Shown: in pieces, positions 24,241 through 35,459 of the stretch
Numbering within the stretch: position 1 is the first letter of the stretch
Layout: every line of letters begins with the position of its first letter
Assembly: GCA_050084515.1 (NCBI GenBank)
Contig: CM114272.1
Coordinates: forward strand, 50,406,001 to 50,470,000
Direction: 5' to 3'
Length of the DNA stretch: 64,000 nucleotides
Source of the DNA: Blasia pusilla
Taxonomy: Eukaryota > Marchantiophyta > Marchantiopsida > Blasiales
The notes under the pieces: model-generated
The model's database searches: none
What the model was told of the DNA's origin: nothing
What the model saw: only the letters and a program-made list of their open reading frames with translations
Position numbers and translations under genes: made by a program

Positions 24241-25260
24241 CCTTTGGATACTACACCCATTATATGGCAGTATCCGCAGGAGGGCATTTGTGTGTTAGAT
24301 CTCTTTGGTGGGATTAGCACTAGTTTGGTTGCAGTGTTGCAAGAGGGTATTCCTGTGCGGAGATAAATGTATGTGGAGCGAGATGAGACGGCCTAGAGAA
24401 TCTCATCCTGACATATTGATTTGTTGATGCGGAGATATCTTGAGTTTTTGCCGCCATCGCCATTCGTGGGTACCAGCGTGCTTTGCCGTCACACATTGCA
24501 TTGTTGGGGGCGCAGGACCTTGAGAGGGTTGGTCTTGTGGATTTGGTGATTGCTGGATGGCCATGTCAGGGTCATACACGTGTTGGTCGTGGTGAGGGAT
24601 TACAAGACCCTAAGTCTCGATTGTTTTGGGAGATTTCACGGATGTTATGACATCTTCAGGTTCATCAGGCATGTGCTCCAGCTTACATTCTGGAGAATGT
24701 TCCATTGTTGGGTGACACTCGGACTTGGATGATGGCGAATGTTCATGAGGGGCGGTCTTGGATTGGACCAACGGTGTTGTTGGATGTAGATTAAGTTGGC
24801 TCGCGTGCACATCGTCCACGCTTGTGGTGGACAAACTTGTTGCATAGGGAGGTTCTACGTCGAGCATATGATGCAGTGCAGCGGGATCCTTGCCTTACAG
24901 TGGATAGTATCTTGGATACTGGGCGACTTTCTCAGGTGGTGAGGGTTATTGATCGGTCACCCATGGCAGTGGTGAACCGTGTGGGCCAGCCTAAGATGGC
25001 ACTACCCACATTTTTGAGTTTTCCCTCGTCACATGCCTACAGGGAAGGTGGTCTCGGGCTTGTATGGGATTCTCATGTTCCACTGTTGGTGGAGCCTAAC
25101 GCTGATGAGAGAGAGCGTGCGATGGGATTTGCTACTAGTGTGACAGCGGTTGCTTCCATTTTTTAGGCTTCACGACGTCATGTGTTGGGTCAGGCCATGG
25201 ACCTGAATTGTTTGACTTGGATTTTGAGTCTTGGTATGGCCGAGCAAGATCGACTTTGGA
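24241..25260 (+). pseudogene. DNMT3-like cytosine-5 DNA methyltransferase domain inside Ty3 copy 2
   Basis: Same motif series as in copy 1. Motif I VLDLFGGISTSL starts at 24292. YVERDET follows a stop near 24364. Motif IV is GWPCQGH with the catalytic Cys codon at 24564-24566. RLFWEISR follows, then motif VI ILENVPLLGD with ENV at 24693-24701, and RPRLWWTNLL at about 24812-24841. Then come VEPNADERERAMGFATSVT (motif IX region) at about 25090-25146, a stop at about 25164-25166, and motif X LGQAMDLNCLTWILSLG at about 25184-25234. The catalytic Cys and ENV are intact. Stops at about 24364, 24394 and 25164 and a frameshift between motifs I and IV inactivate it. The same insertion point as copy 1 means the domain was acquired before the two families split. 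Confidence 0.87.
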
Positions 25261-25484
25261 CTATGTTTGTGGGTCTTCCACCCCTTGTGATGAGCTCGAT
25301 GGCTGCCGGGACGGTAGAGGCATCGGCTGGGGACGAGGAGAGTAGTATTTTCCATCCTTGGAGTAAATGGGATGTAATGGTTGGGCATGTGGAGTTGGTT
25401 GCTCATGTTGGTGGAGGAATTATTTGCTCAGATGATGGTGTAGCTAAGGGTGTACCATCTTGTGAGGGGGTTGCGTAGCAGCCA

Positions 25485-26948
25485 ATGGCATCATCCTCTC
25501 CCTCTAGTGTGCTAGTGGAGGAGACTTGGGAGCCATTACTTGGGCCTAAGTTTACGGGAGGTGAGAAACGACGATGGACACAGTTCCTACGTGCTTATAG
25601 GAGTTGTTTTGCATTTAGCATGAAGGAGTTGGGTGCTCTGGTTGGACCCGGTATACGGATTGATTTGGCTAGTGATACGCCAATCTTCCGTCGTCCCTAC
25701 CGATATAGTGATATGGAGAGGGACCTGATTCAGAGTAGGACGTTGGACCTTTTGGAGGCTGGATTACTAGAGTTGTCGCATGGAGAGTATGCATCAGCCA
25801 CTATCATGCCTGCCAAAAAGGATATGCATGGCAACTACACGGATAGGCGGATATGTGGAGATTATCGTCCTATCAATCGGCAAACCAAGGCCGATAGGTA
25901 TGCCATGCCTACACCTGAGGAGATCTTTGATGTGGTGGGACACGCAAAGATTTTCAGTACTTTGGATCTTCGGGCTGGATACCATCAATTTCCGATTCGG
26001 GAGAGTGACAAGGCCAAGACAGCATTTTGGGGTGTCAACTCTCATGGCAAGGATTGTTTGTACTAGTGGAAACTCTTACCCTTTGGGTTGAAGAATGCAC
26101 CTGCCGAGTTTCAGAGAGTGATGGAGAGGATCCTAGCAAGGTTGGATTTTTTTCGGTGTAACATTGATGATATCTTGGTGTTTAGTAACACGGTGGAGGA
26201 GCATCAGATACATTTGCAGATTGTGTTTGAGCGGTTGAAAGCTCATGGACTACGTTTGCATCCAAGAAAGTGTAAGTTCTTCCATGAGGATGTTGAGTAC
26301 TTGGGTCATGTGATCTATCCAGGTGGTTTGGGAGTTCAACAAGCAAAGGTGGAGGCTATTGCACTTATTCCGCGTCCGGTAGATGTGGGTAGAGTTCGGG
26401 CATTCATGGGATTGGCGAACTACTATCGGAGGTATGTAAAGGGATTTAGTGCTATGGCAAAGCCTTTGAACCAATTGCTGAAATCAGATCAAGAGTGGCA
26501 ATGGGGAGATGATCAAGAGAGAGCTTTTGTGGAGCTTAAGGCCCAGTTGGTGGCGGCGCCTATCTTGAGGAGACCTATCAGAGGGCGCCCATTTCAGTTA
26601 CACACTAATTGGAGTAGGTTGGGACTTGGAGCGGTGTTGACACAACATGATGATGAGCACATGGAGTTTGTGGTGGACTATGCAAGTTGTTCGAATAATG
26701 CAGCGGAGTCGCGCTAAGGTTCATATGAGGGAGAGTGCTTGGCAGTAGTGTGGGTTGTGGCACACTTTAGGTGTTACTTGTTTGGCACACAGTTTACCCT
26801 TGTTACTGATCACCAGCCGCTCAAGTGGTTGATGGAGTCTGACAAGCTTACAGGGAAGCTTGCACGGTGGGCTCTTATCTTACAGGAGTATGACTTTCAG
26901 GTGGTACATAGACTTGGAGTTGCCAACCTTGATCGATGGGTTGAGTAG
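25485..26948 (+). pseudogene. pol: Ty3 reverse transcriptase and RNase H (copy 2)
   Basis: Well preserved. RT: GEYASATIMPAKK, RRICGDYRPINRQTKADRYA, LDLRAGYHQFPIR, stop at 26064-26066 where CAG (Gln) is expected, LPFGLKNAPAEFQRVMER, and NIDDILVF at about 26160-26183, with Asn in place of the Tyr of YIDD. RNase H: LHTNWSRLGLGAVLTQ, with Asn (codon 26607-26609) replacing the first catalytic Asp of the HTDWS pattern kept in copy 1; then YEGECLAVVW and TDHQPLKWLMES. The stop at 26715-26717 and the frame end at 26948 add to the damage. The two active-site changes alone would probably abolish activity. Confidence 0.92.
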
Positions 26949-27333
26949 GAACCCATGTACTAAGAAGAGGATGCAATTGGGGCTAGATGGCATGGCGAGG
27001 TTGATGAGGAGATGGTGCCAGGTTGGCATGCATCCGCCTTTTTATGTTGGTTAGGGGTGGACTCTAGTATGGAGGACCACATGACATCTTACTCTAGTCA
27101 GAGGATAGATGGCCAGCCTTAATATCCTAAGGTTGGAGATGGTGGTACGGATCAACGTGATATTCATGAGGATGCATTGGTGTTGGAGTTCCTATGGACC
27201 AGTAGGGTGCCAGACATAGTGAGTGCCAAGGAGCGAGACTGTGTTCTTCAACGTGCTAAGAGGTATCGATTGGAGGAAACACATATTCTCCGTGTGTGGG
27301 AGGATGGTAGAGTATGAGTAGTGCCGCGTTTGG

Positions 27334-28450
27334 CTCAGAGAGAGCGCATTGTGCAACATGCCCATGAGGAGTTGGGACATTTTGGGGTAAAGCGTACGTA
27401 TAGCTTACTCCTTGGTCAGTATTGGTGGCGTGGCATGCATACTCAGGTGCAGTAGTTGGTGTCACATTGTATGGTTTGTGACCGGGTGAGGGCATCATTC
27501 AATGCCCCTACACCACAGTTACACTCCTTGCCTATTATGGGATTGGATTACTGTTGGAGTGTGGACTTTGTGGGACCGTTATCGTTGAGTGTACGACATC
27601 ATCGATATGTGTTGGTGATGGTGAAGCACTTCTCCAAGTGGATTGAGTTGGTGGTATTACCTGACAAGGCAAGTGAGGGAACGGCGTATGCGTTTCTTGA
27701 TAGAGTGCTTAGTCATTTTGGTGCACCACTGAAGTCTTGGCCCGACCAGGTCTGAGTTTCAAGGTGAGTTTCAGGTCTTGTGTGACAAGACGTTGATTGA
27801 TCATCGGACCACGTCTCGAGATTATCCAGAGGCGGATGGTTTGGTTGAGCGTGTGGTTCAGACGGTGAAGAGGGCATTGCGCAAGTATGGCCTACAGAAA
27901 GGGCATCTTGGAGACTGGGATATTCAGTTGCCATGGTTAGCCATGGGATATAGGTTCAGTCGCCAAGTATCCTTGGCTTCCTTCTCACCTTATTTTCTGT
28001 TATACGGCCGAGATCCAGACTTGCCAGCAGCAATTCATCGGGAATCTAGTGAGGTGGTGAACCTTGATGACCCAAAGATATGGATGAGAGTGTATTCTCA
28101 GTGGGCAAAGCTCTTTCGGAGAGTTATGCCAACAGCCTTTGAGAACCTTGCCATTGCTCAACAAAGGGATAGGTTGCGGTATGCAACCATTCGGGGTGGA
28201 GGTTATCAACCATCGATTCGTAGGTTCCATGTGGGGGACTATATCTATTTGCAGCAGATTGCACTGACAAGGTTGGATGTGACGGCAGGACGCACTATTT
28301 TACGAGTGCGCGAGGTGTTGGCTTCTGGAGTTCTCATATTGGAGGGTCATGATGGAGTTGTTTGGAAGGACCATGTGCGTAATTGTGCGCCATGTCATCT
28401 TCCAAATGTGGATGGTACTGTTGACCCAAGCTTAGCCATGATACGTGCTA
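27334..28450 (+). pseudogene. Ty3 integrase and C-terminal region (copy 2)
   Basis: HHCC region (HEELGHFGVKRTYS, SHCMVCDRVR), core with VDFVGPL for the first Asp, FSKWIELVVLPDKAS, then a frameshift near 27745 where CCGACCAGG still spells the Asp-Gln of the second catalytic position. The frame 27778-28527 continues with DYPEADGLVERVVQTVKR (catalytic Glu), FSPYFLLYGRDPDLP, FHVGDYIYLQQ and a C-terminal tail that leads into the PHD finger. Length and order fit a Ty3 integrase with an extended C-terminus. Confidence 0.9.
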
Positions 28451-28458
28451 GCTTGAGA

Positions 28459-28608
28459 TGCATGTTGTGTGGGTCTACTGGTAACGCAGCCCATATGTTG
28501 GTGTGTGATCGGTGTTCTAGGGGTTAGCACATGATGTGTTTGACTCCACATATGGATGTTGTTCCTACTGGAAGGTGGGTTTGTCCTCGATGTACTGAGG
28601 AGAGGTAG
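28459..28608 (+). pseudogene. PHD finger at the integrase C-terminus (copy 2)
   Basis: In one frame: CMLC, eight residues, CDRC, then stop-HMMC where copy 1 has WHMAC, and finally RWVCPRC. Taken together this is a complete Cys4-His-Cys3 PHD pattern with the conserved Trp before the last Cys pair, except that the Trp codon before His has become TAG (28525-28527). The ORF ends at the TAG at 28606-28608, so the PHD finger is the C-terminus of the polyprotein. Copies 1 and 2 carry different lesions, so the ancestral element had an intact finger. Confidence 0.87.
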
Positions 28609-28777
28609 ATGACTTGATCTTTGCATGATATGGATTATAGATAGGCGACTAACGATGGGGCAACCTAGCACCCGGCCTTGTGATTCGTGCATCCAAGAAG
28701 GTGTATAGCATGGAGTAGATGTATAGGGCTACTTGGGAGTTAGAGGGACCTAACCGCCAGTTAGGGGGGCGAGTTGT

Positions 28778-28878
28778 GGTACACTTGTGTTTGTGGATGC
28801 TCTGGTCTATGTTATGTATGTATGTGAGTATGGTATGTCAGCGATGTATGTTGTATGACGATGTGGATTCGCACGACA
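28778..28878 (+). repeat. Extra copy of the LTR 3' end upstream of the 3' LTR (copy 2)
   Basis: These 101 bp match the last 101 bp of the LTR (29236-29336) with three mismatches. A polypurine tract (AGGGGGGCGAG) lies just before at about 28763-28773. Only GC (28879-28880) separates the block from the LTR start. Confidence 0.93.
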
Positions 28879-28880
28879 GC

Positions 28881-29336
28881 TGTCATGATCATACATATTA
28901 TGTCGTAGAGTATAGTGTGCTAGTAGAGGCCATACCTTATGTAGGGCCGTAGTGTCTAGGTAGAGATGCGGTTTCATACATAGGGTTGGGGGTTACTCCG
29001 TTGAGGGTGACTTTTCCAGTAGGGCCCGCTCTTAGGTTGGAGGATATAGTATGGAGTGCACTCAAAGAACATTTAGTTCTTTGAGTTGAGCCTGTTGTGT
29101 TGGGAGTTAGTAGTGCTCTTGGCTATGGTGGTTCCCGCAAGCTTTGACCTGGATTCTCCCATCGTTGAGTGGGTTTGGCTTGATTCTATGTGATTCTATA
29201 CGTGTTTTATGACAGTATGTCTTTCACGGATTCACGGTATACTTGTGTTTGTGGATGCTCTTGTCTATGTTATGTATGTATGTGACTATGGTATGTCAGC
29301 GATGTATGTTGTATGACGATGTGGATTCGCACGACA
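28881..29336 (+). repeat. 3' LTR of Ty3 copy 2
   Basis: Begins TGTCATGATC and ends CGCACGACA, giving TG...CA termini like copy 1. The end is fixed by the match to the upstream duplicate block. No second full copy occurs in the window, so its 5' start rests on the TG and on the analogy with copy 1. Confidence 0.75.
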
Positions 29337-30532
29337 GACTACCTCTAAACTTGAGGCAACAATATCACTAATATCACACGACGTGGTGACCAACCATAAC
29401 AACTCAAACACTCCCGAAGTCACTCAATCCATGGTTGAAAAGAAAGGCACACAACACACCACCATTGTCGTCCCCAACAACATCGTGGAATAGAGCTCCT
29501 TGTAAGCTCTTGCATTCTATGTTGGGAAACTTGCCATACCAGAAGTCGTATTGGATTTCCCACCAAAATTTGCACTCACTTGACTAGGACCGTATATGGG
29601 AGCCTTGTTGCTTTAGATAACGTGAAAGATTGCGACAATCGCATCTTATTACCAACCTCACCTTGATGTGGATCCTACATCACAACAATACCTTATGGAT
29701 TAGATGGTTTAGTTGCATTAGAGATCACAACAACACTTGTGTCCATTTGCAAAACACTTCACATAAAATCCAAGCTTCAACACCCACAATCACCATCAAA
29801 TATTGATGTTGGAGCATCACAACTCCTAGTGTTGGTCGGATATAGTAGAGTCAAAAGGGTACCCATTCCCTATTCCAAGGTGGATGTCATGGCGCAAAGA
29901 TTGCCATGCAATGCACCACCTACATCAACAGGGTGTTCTTGACCACAACCGAATCCAAGGCCATAACATTCACCTTGGGGTCATGCATATATATATATAT
30001 GATGAGATGATCATGTCACTGTTGGTATTGAACGAAACTTTGGCTCTCTCACAAAGCCCGACACCACTCCCTCGAAAACAATGTTGAGATCAATACACTC
30101 AAACACCTAAAAGACTTGCTTCAAGCCGGCACCTCTACCATGTTTAGCAACAACTCATGTCAATGCATACAAATCACCGTGTCCCCTCTTTGCACATGTA
30201 CGGTCATATAATGCATGGTGTGATGGTCCCACCACTACTAGTATTGTGGCACGTTATGGCTCTCTCAAAGCACAACGCCACCATTCCCTCCAAAATAGTG
30301 TTGAGCTCAAAACGCTCAGACACCCAAAACACATGTTACAAAGTTAATTCCTCTTTTAGGGTCATCAAGATACGATCAAACATCTGCCATTGCAACTTGC
30401 AATCAAGTGCTATATTACCAATATTGTACTACATGCGCCTTGATCATTCCTCACGTGGCCTAGACTAAGAAACTCATATGTGTGTAGGCCTCCCTAAGGC
30501 TCTCTATTAAATGTCAAAACAACTCTCACAAC
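29337..30532. other. Unassigned sequence with a diffuse internal repeat
   Basis: No gene recognised. Segments near 30041-30115 and 30257-30335 resemble each other (both contain a CTCTC-AAAGC, CCACT/CCATTCCCTC and TGTTGAG series), suggesting an old duplication. A short (AT)n run lies at about 29987-30000. Confidence 0.4.
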
Positions 30533-31580
30533 TTGTATAAGGCCTTACATCTTGATGTACTCCATATGAACAACGTAGGCCATTTTTGTACTTTGGCAGA
30601 TACACCAGAGGATGGTAGACCGTATGAATGCTTTATCTCAAGAGCATTGGAGACGTCGGACTTTGGTGTGGCATTCATTCGGCAAAGCCATTGCTACCAT
30701 GAGTTTTGTCTCCCAAATTGTACATGAGTGTACAAGTATTTTACGAGTGGAGCTTCTTTTGCTGCATGGGAGTTTAGCTCAAATATATATGAACAACTTC
30801 ATATTAGTTTGATGAAGACAACTTATGGAAGTAGTAATCGTAGAGACTTCAACCATCACATCATGGTTTATCATCAAAGACTTTGTGCTTTACGAGATGA
30901 TATGTATGGTCAAGATGTGTACCAACCTATTGAGCACAACACTGTTTTGGACAAGATGAGATTGAATTTAAAAGAAGCTACCTAATTTGGTGACATTAAT
31001 TTTTTACTTTGTCTTTATCGTAAGTTTAGTATATAGAAAATTGAATAAATTTTGGTACTCATACTTTAAATTTTCTTCTATAGGATGTGAAAACTGGAGT
31101 TAATGTGCCATCGAGTAACAACTTTGACTCAAGGATGATTCATTTTAGGATCATCGTCTCCCACTTTCTATTCGGGCCCAAAGGTTGTTGAATGCTCAAC
31201 CACAACTACAATTGAACTTGCGATCTGCTCTCATAACGTGCATGGCTCATGATGAGGCATTTCCAAAGGTAAAATCTCAAATTAAATGTACTTAGGAAAT
31301 GTTAGAAGATTACATTCCCCAAAAAGTAGTTAACATCCATCTAATTTCTCCATTCGAAGGACTAAGAACAAATGTCTTTTTCTGGGTACTGAAGAGCATG
31401 AATGCCTTGGAAATTCCTTGTGGTCAAGGAGATAAGTTCGGAGATTGGCTTGTGTATGTTCGAGCAAGTTATGACTTCTTTTGCTCGCCTTACTTTAGTG
31501 ATGTTGCAATCCAAGCAGAGGAACAAGGAGAGGATGCATTAACTTGGTATGGCCAATTGCGATTACTTTTTTTTGTCTGA
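30533..31580 (+). other. Broken ORFs, function not recognised
   Basis: Frames 30533-30727, 30728-30985 and 31299-31580 look more protein-like than chance (for example DFNHHIMVYHQRLCALRDDM and EDALTWYGQLRLLF), but I cannot place them in a family. They lie upstream of the Helitron Rep region in the same orientation and could be its N-terminal part or captured host exons. Confidence 0.35.
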
Positions 31581-31912
31581 AACTACTTTTCCCATGGGCA
31601 ATAAATCCAAGTGGGAGCTTGCTTTGCTAAGAACATATGAAAAGTTATCTTCCATAGACTAACTAGACTTATAGTTTGAAAACTTCTCACTCTGAAACGC
31701 GACAATATTGGAAGGAGGAATGCGACAAGTAACACGAGAAGAAATCTATCACTCCCTTATTCTTGCATGGTAGTTGAGACGAGTAACATCCTAAGGGCAG
31801 TTCACATGATTCCGAATTTTCAAGAGAATGATCATTTTTTCTTAAATAGGTTCAAATTTTGAATCAATGGATAATTAATATAGTGGATTTTGTTTTGGAA
31901 AACATTCTTCTA

Positions 31913-32665
31913 GTGATGGAAATGCCATAATTGGGTGATATTAAATGGGATTTTTGGTAATGGATCAATGTTGGAAAATGATTGAAAATATATTAGTTTA
32001 GTGTTGGAAATACCATTATTGGTCGATACATGATTTGATGTTGGGTATTTGATGATGGATCAGTGTTGAAAAAAAGTTGGAAAGGCACTATTCGAATGTT
32101 GGAAATGCCATCATTGGTCGATGAATCACACAATGTTGGGATATTTGATAATGGATTTGTTTTGGAAAAAAGTTGGAAAGACATAACTTGAGTGTTGGAA
32201 ATGTCATGGAGAAGTGTTGGAAATATATTATTCTAGTGTTGGAAATACCATTATTAGTTAATAAATGATAAAGTTTTGGGGGTATTTGATAGTGGATGAG
32301 TGTTAAAAAAAGCTGGAAAGACACTATTCGAATGTTGGAAATGCCAACATTGGTCGACCAATAATATAATGTTGGGATATTTGATAATAGATCGGTGTTG
32401 GGAAAAAGTTGGAAAGACACAACTTGAGTGTTGGAAATGTCGTTATTGGTCGATCGATGATATAGAATTGGCATATTTGGTACTCGATCAATTTTGGAAA
32501 AATATTATAAAGATATTGTTCTTGTGTTGGAAATATCATTATTGATTGATCCATGATATGGTATTGGTATGTTTAGTAATGAATAAGTGTTGTAAAAAAA
32601 TTGGAAAGATATTTTAAGATTGTTGGAAATTTCATTATTGATAGATAAAGGATTTAGTGCTAGAA
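31913..32665. repeat. Minisatellite, ~95-bp unit, about 8 copies
   Basis: The phrase TGTTGGAAAT-x-CCATTATTGG recurs at about 31913, 32001, 32097, 32192, 32236, 32332, 32428, 32524 and 32621. The usual spacing is 88-97 bp, with one short interval of about 44 bp. Units are diverged but colinear. It lies between the unrecognised ORFs and the Helitron Rep remnant. Confidence 0.9.
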
Positions 32666-33415
32666 TATTATGTGATGGAACAAATTTGAGAAAATTTGGA
32701 AACACACCCGTTCAATGTTGGAAACAGGTTGGAAACATATTGTTCAATAGTCATAAAAATATGATATTTATGCTAAAACAACATGATTTTGATATAGAAA
32801 TGTGCCTCTATTATTTCAATAGCATTTGGACTACTATTGAATAAGTATTGGAATTTATTATAGATCAATGTTAGTTCTACAATGGCTCAATATTAAACCC
32901 TTCACTGATTAGAGAAGTGTTGAAAAAAATCATTACAAATGGAGGCAAAATTTGAGATGAAGGTCTGGTGAATTTCTTATTTGTAATTTGTATAGTACCT
33001 CAGAGTCGCGCACCAATTTTAACTCATATATAACTCTTGCCTACATAAGAGACATATTTTCAGCTAATTCCTTGCACATACAAATTTTGTCTCTAGTCGA
33101 TTCCCGCATTGGTGTTCAAACAAAATTTAAATTTTTCCAGCTCATATCGCTATTAACTAACCCATTAGTTGGGTGGAATATAAACACCACTTTTTCTGAA
33201 TTTTTGTACCAAATCATACACAATATCCATAAGGTGATGTTGAAAAAATTCAATATAAACCCACTCTTTAAAGATTATACAGCTCTTATTGAGCTACCTA
33301 ATCCCTTTGCCGCCTTAGTTATTTTTCCCAATAGTAATGTAGAGAAAATCCTACGCTCCTCTCAAAAGAAAGGCCAGATTTCTCATAATATTAACCACGA
33401 TAATTCTCATTGGAG

Positions 33416-33467
33416 AACATCCTAGAGAACGTACATGTTGAAATTCATGTACGTTCTCTAGGATGTT
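33416..33467. repeat. Perfect foldback, 22-bp arms, 8-nt loop
   Basis: The arm at 33416-33437 is the exact reverse complement of 33446-33467; loop TTGAAATT. It lies at the end of the open frame 32988-33425. The sequence is unrelated to the 4274-4321 foldback, but the geometry is the same. Confidence 0.93.
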
Positions 33468-33899
33468 GCATATACCTTACCAACAACTATAAGGAAATTA
33501 TCGAGCATATTTAACAATGGATGCATCTCAACCAGGTAGGAGGATAACAGTAGAGAAAGCTTCCTTATAGATTCCTCATGAAAATCTTTAGACAAAAGTT
33601 TGACTATAGAAATGGGTATCTTCCCATTCCTATCTTCCTATCTTCGAGGTTTTTTTTCTTCTAATTTTTTTTTTTGATCATATGAAAGCAATATCCAGAA
33701 AATTATTCAATCCTTTCTCAATATTATGTAAACCATATTCTTTGATCATATATCAGTTATGCCGATCACTTTGTTTGTGCTCAAATTCATAAACATTCAT
33801 ATTGAATAGAGACCTAGACAAGCTCATAAAACAAAATCCTAATGTACCTAAAGAAGACTTTACTACCATTTATCTACACACTCATTAAGTCCTCAATTG

Positions 33900-34945
33900 T
33901 CGGGTGGCCCTTCATGGCATAGACGCCACTTGAAAGAACTTAAAGACATGGTCCATAATTGGGGTAGGCCTCATCATTTTATTTCTCTCACCTCATACGT
34001 AGTGTTTGAGACTATATGGCATGAGATTAATGATATTGAAGTATTACTTCAAAAATTTCCATAGTAACTTTATGTGGAGAGATGGACCTGTTGAGTCCGC
34101 ACAATTCTTCCACACGAGTCTACATACATTCTTTTCACAATTTATATTCTCAGGTCCAAAAATTCTTGGACACATATTAGACTACGTACTTAGAAACAAA
34201 CTTAAGGTAGAGGTAGTCTCCATTTTCATATGATAATATAGGTAGATATTGATGATATTGAACGTGTAAGTTCAGAGATGTGTGTCTACATTCCTCAAGA
34301 AATTATCAATAGTTATACTTCACAATTGCCTCAAAGAAACAAGGAATCTTGCTATCTCCTAGCAACATAAATCAAAACTAAGAAGTTACATAAATGTAAG
34401 GATGGCATATGCATAGTATGTAAAACTAAGACCCAATGCCCATATTGTAGATTTGGCTTTCCTGCTGAAGTTAGCACATTCATAACACATGCTATTGATC
34501 CATTAACCTTACGTTGGATAAATCTCAGACCCTCCCATGAGCATAGAAATATGATGCCATACTATTCAAAAATCCTAATGTCGTGGGGTGCTCACATGAA
34601 CATTGAGCGAGTGACCAATACTAATTGGTCTTTCTACTTGCTAAGGTATACACTTAAATCTGAGCCAACAAGAGCCCTTGATATTGACACTAAATCAACA
34701 CGGTGTCTTGGAGTAGACGGATTAGATGAAGTAAGAGTAAACTAGTATCCATTATGGTTTTGAATCGTACTGTATCCTCTATTGAAGCATCTCTAAGTTC
34801 AATGCAAATACCCATCATTTTTTGTTCGCAAGATATGAAGTACATTGATTCAAACCCCCTTCACTCAAGACTTATTTATATAAAAATGCATCTTTATACA
34901 TCTTATCACTCTTTATTGCAACAGATCTTCTACTTTAGAAAATGA
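33900..34945 (+). pseudogene. Helitron Rep (rolling-circle initiator) remnant
   Basis: Rep would nick and join DNA strands during rolling-circle transposition. Recognisable pieces: LKDMVHNWGRPHHFISLT (about 33937-33990), matching the GRPTFFITFTCNP block of Helitron Rep; a CPYCRFGFP motif near 34438; MPYYSKILMSWGAHMNIERV (34554-34613), matching the YN...L..W.AN.DI pattern; then YLLRYTLKSEPTRA. The frame 34754-34945 has TVSSIEASL, like the segment before the helicase. Many stops separate the pieces, and the catalytic two-His and Tyr motifs are not clearly preserved. Confidence 0.72.
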
Positions 34946-35459
34946 CATGTTTGTACACTACTGGTTCAAACCTGCCAAAAAAACAAACTTAGCTCTATAG
35001 TAGAACATGATTTACTTGGTAACTTTGTATGCAAAACAACCGATGCAAACTTGTTCAATTTGTGGATTTTCATTTATTACATCATTGAAATGAATTCTTC
35101 TTTTCTATATTACTTAAGACTATGCCATTTACATCTGAACCTACATTACTATCATCTAAGTATGGCTTGTGGACATATTTGCATGAATTTCTGAATCGTT
35201 TTATCCTCAAAAATTTCACCGATATCCAGAAGCTTCTAGATAACAATCTCATTGGCCATTTATGGAACAAAATTCATACATAAAAGATCATTGCAAAAAC
35301 ATCAGATACTCTACAACCTTACTTGCTGCAAAACCTACATGATATACCGAATCAAACTCAACCTCTTTCCTTTGCTAAAAGTGATACTAGTACCATTCCT
35401 ACACACATCCACCCGACCCATATGTACTAAGTTCATAGTAGTTCCAACTTTATGAAGTA

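Larger units (their letters stand above)
22966..29336 (+). mobile_element. Ty3-type retrotransposon with DNMT3-like domain, copy 2 (5'-truncated)
   Basis: A diverged relative of copy 1 with the same order from the module upstream of protease to the PHD finger and 3' LTR. The gag and 5' LTR are missing. The homology starts abruptly at about 22970, suggesting 5' truncation or deletion. Its LTR (28881-29336, 456 bp) differs in sequence and length from that of copy 1, so the two represent separate families of one lineage. Fewer lesions than copy 1: the RT frame 25485-26066 is open over 193 codons. Confidence 0.9.
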
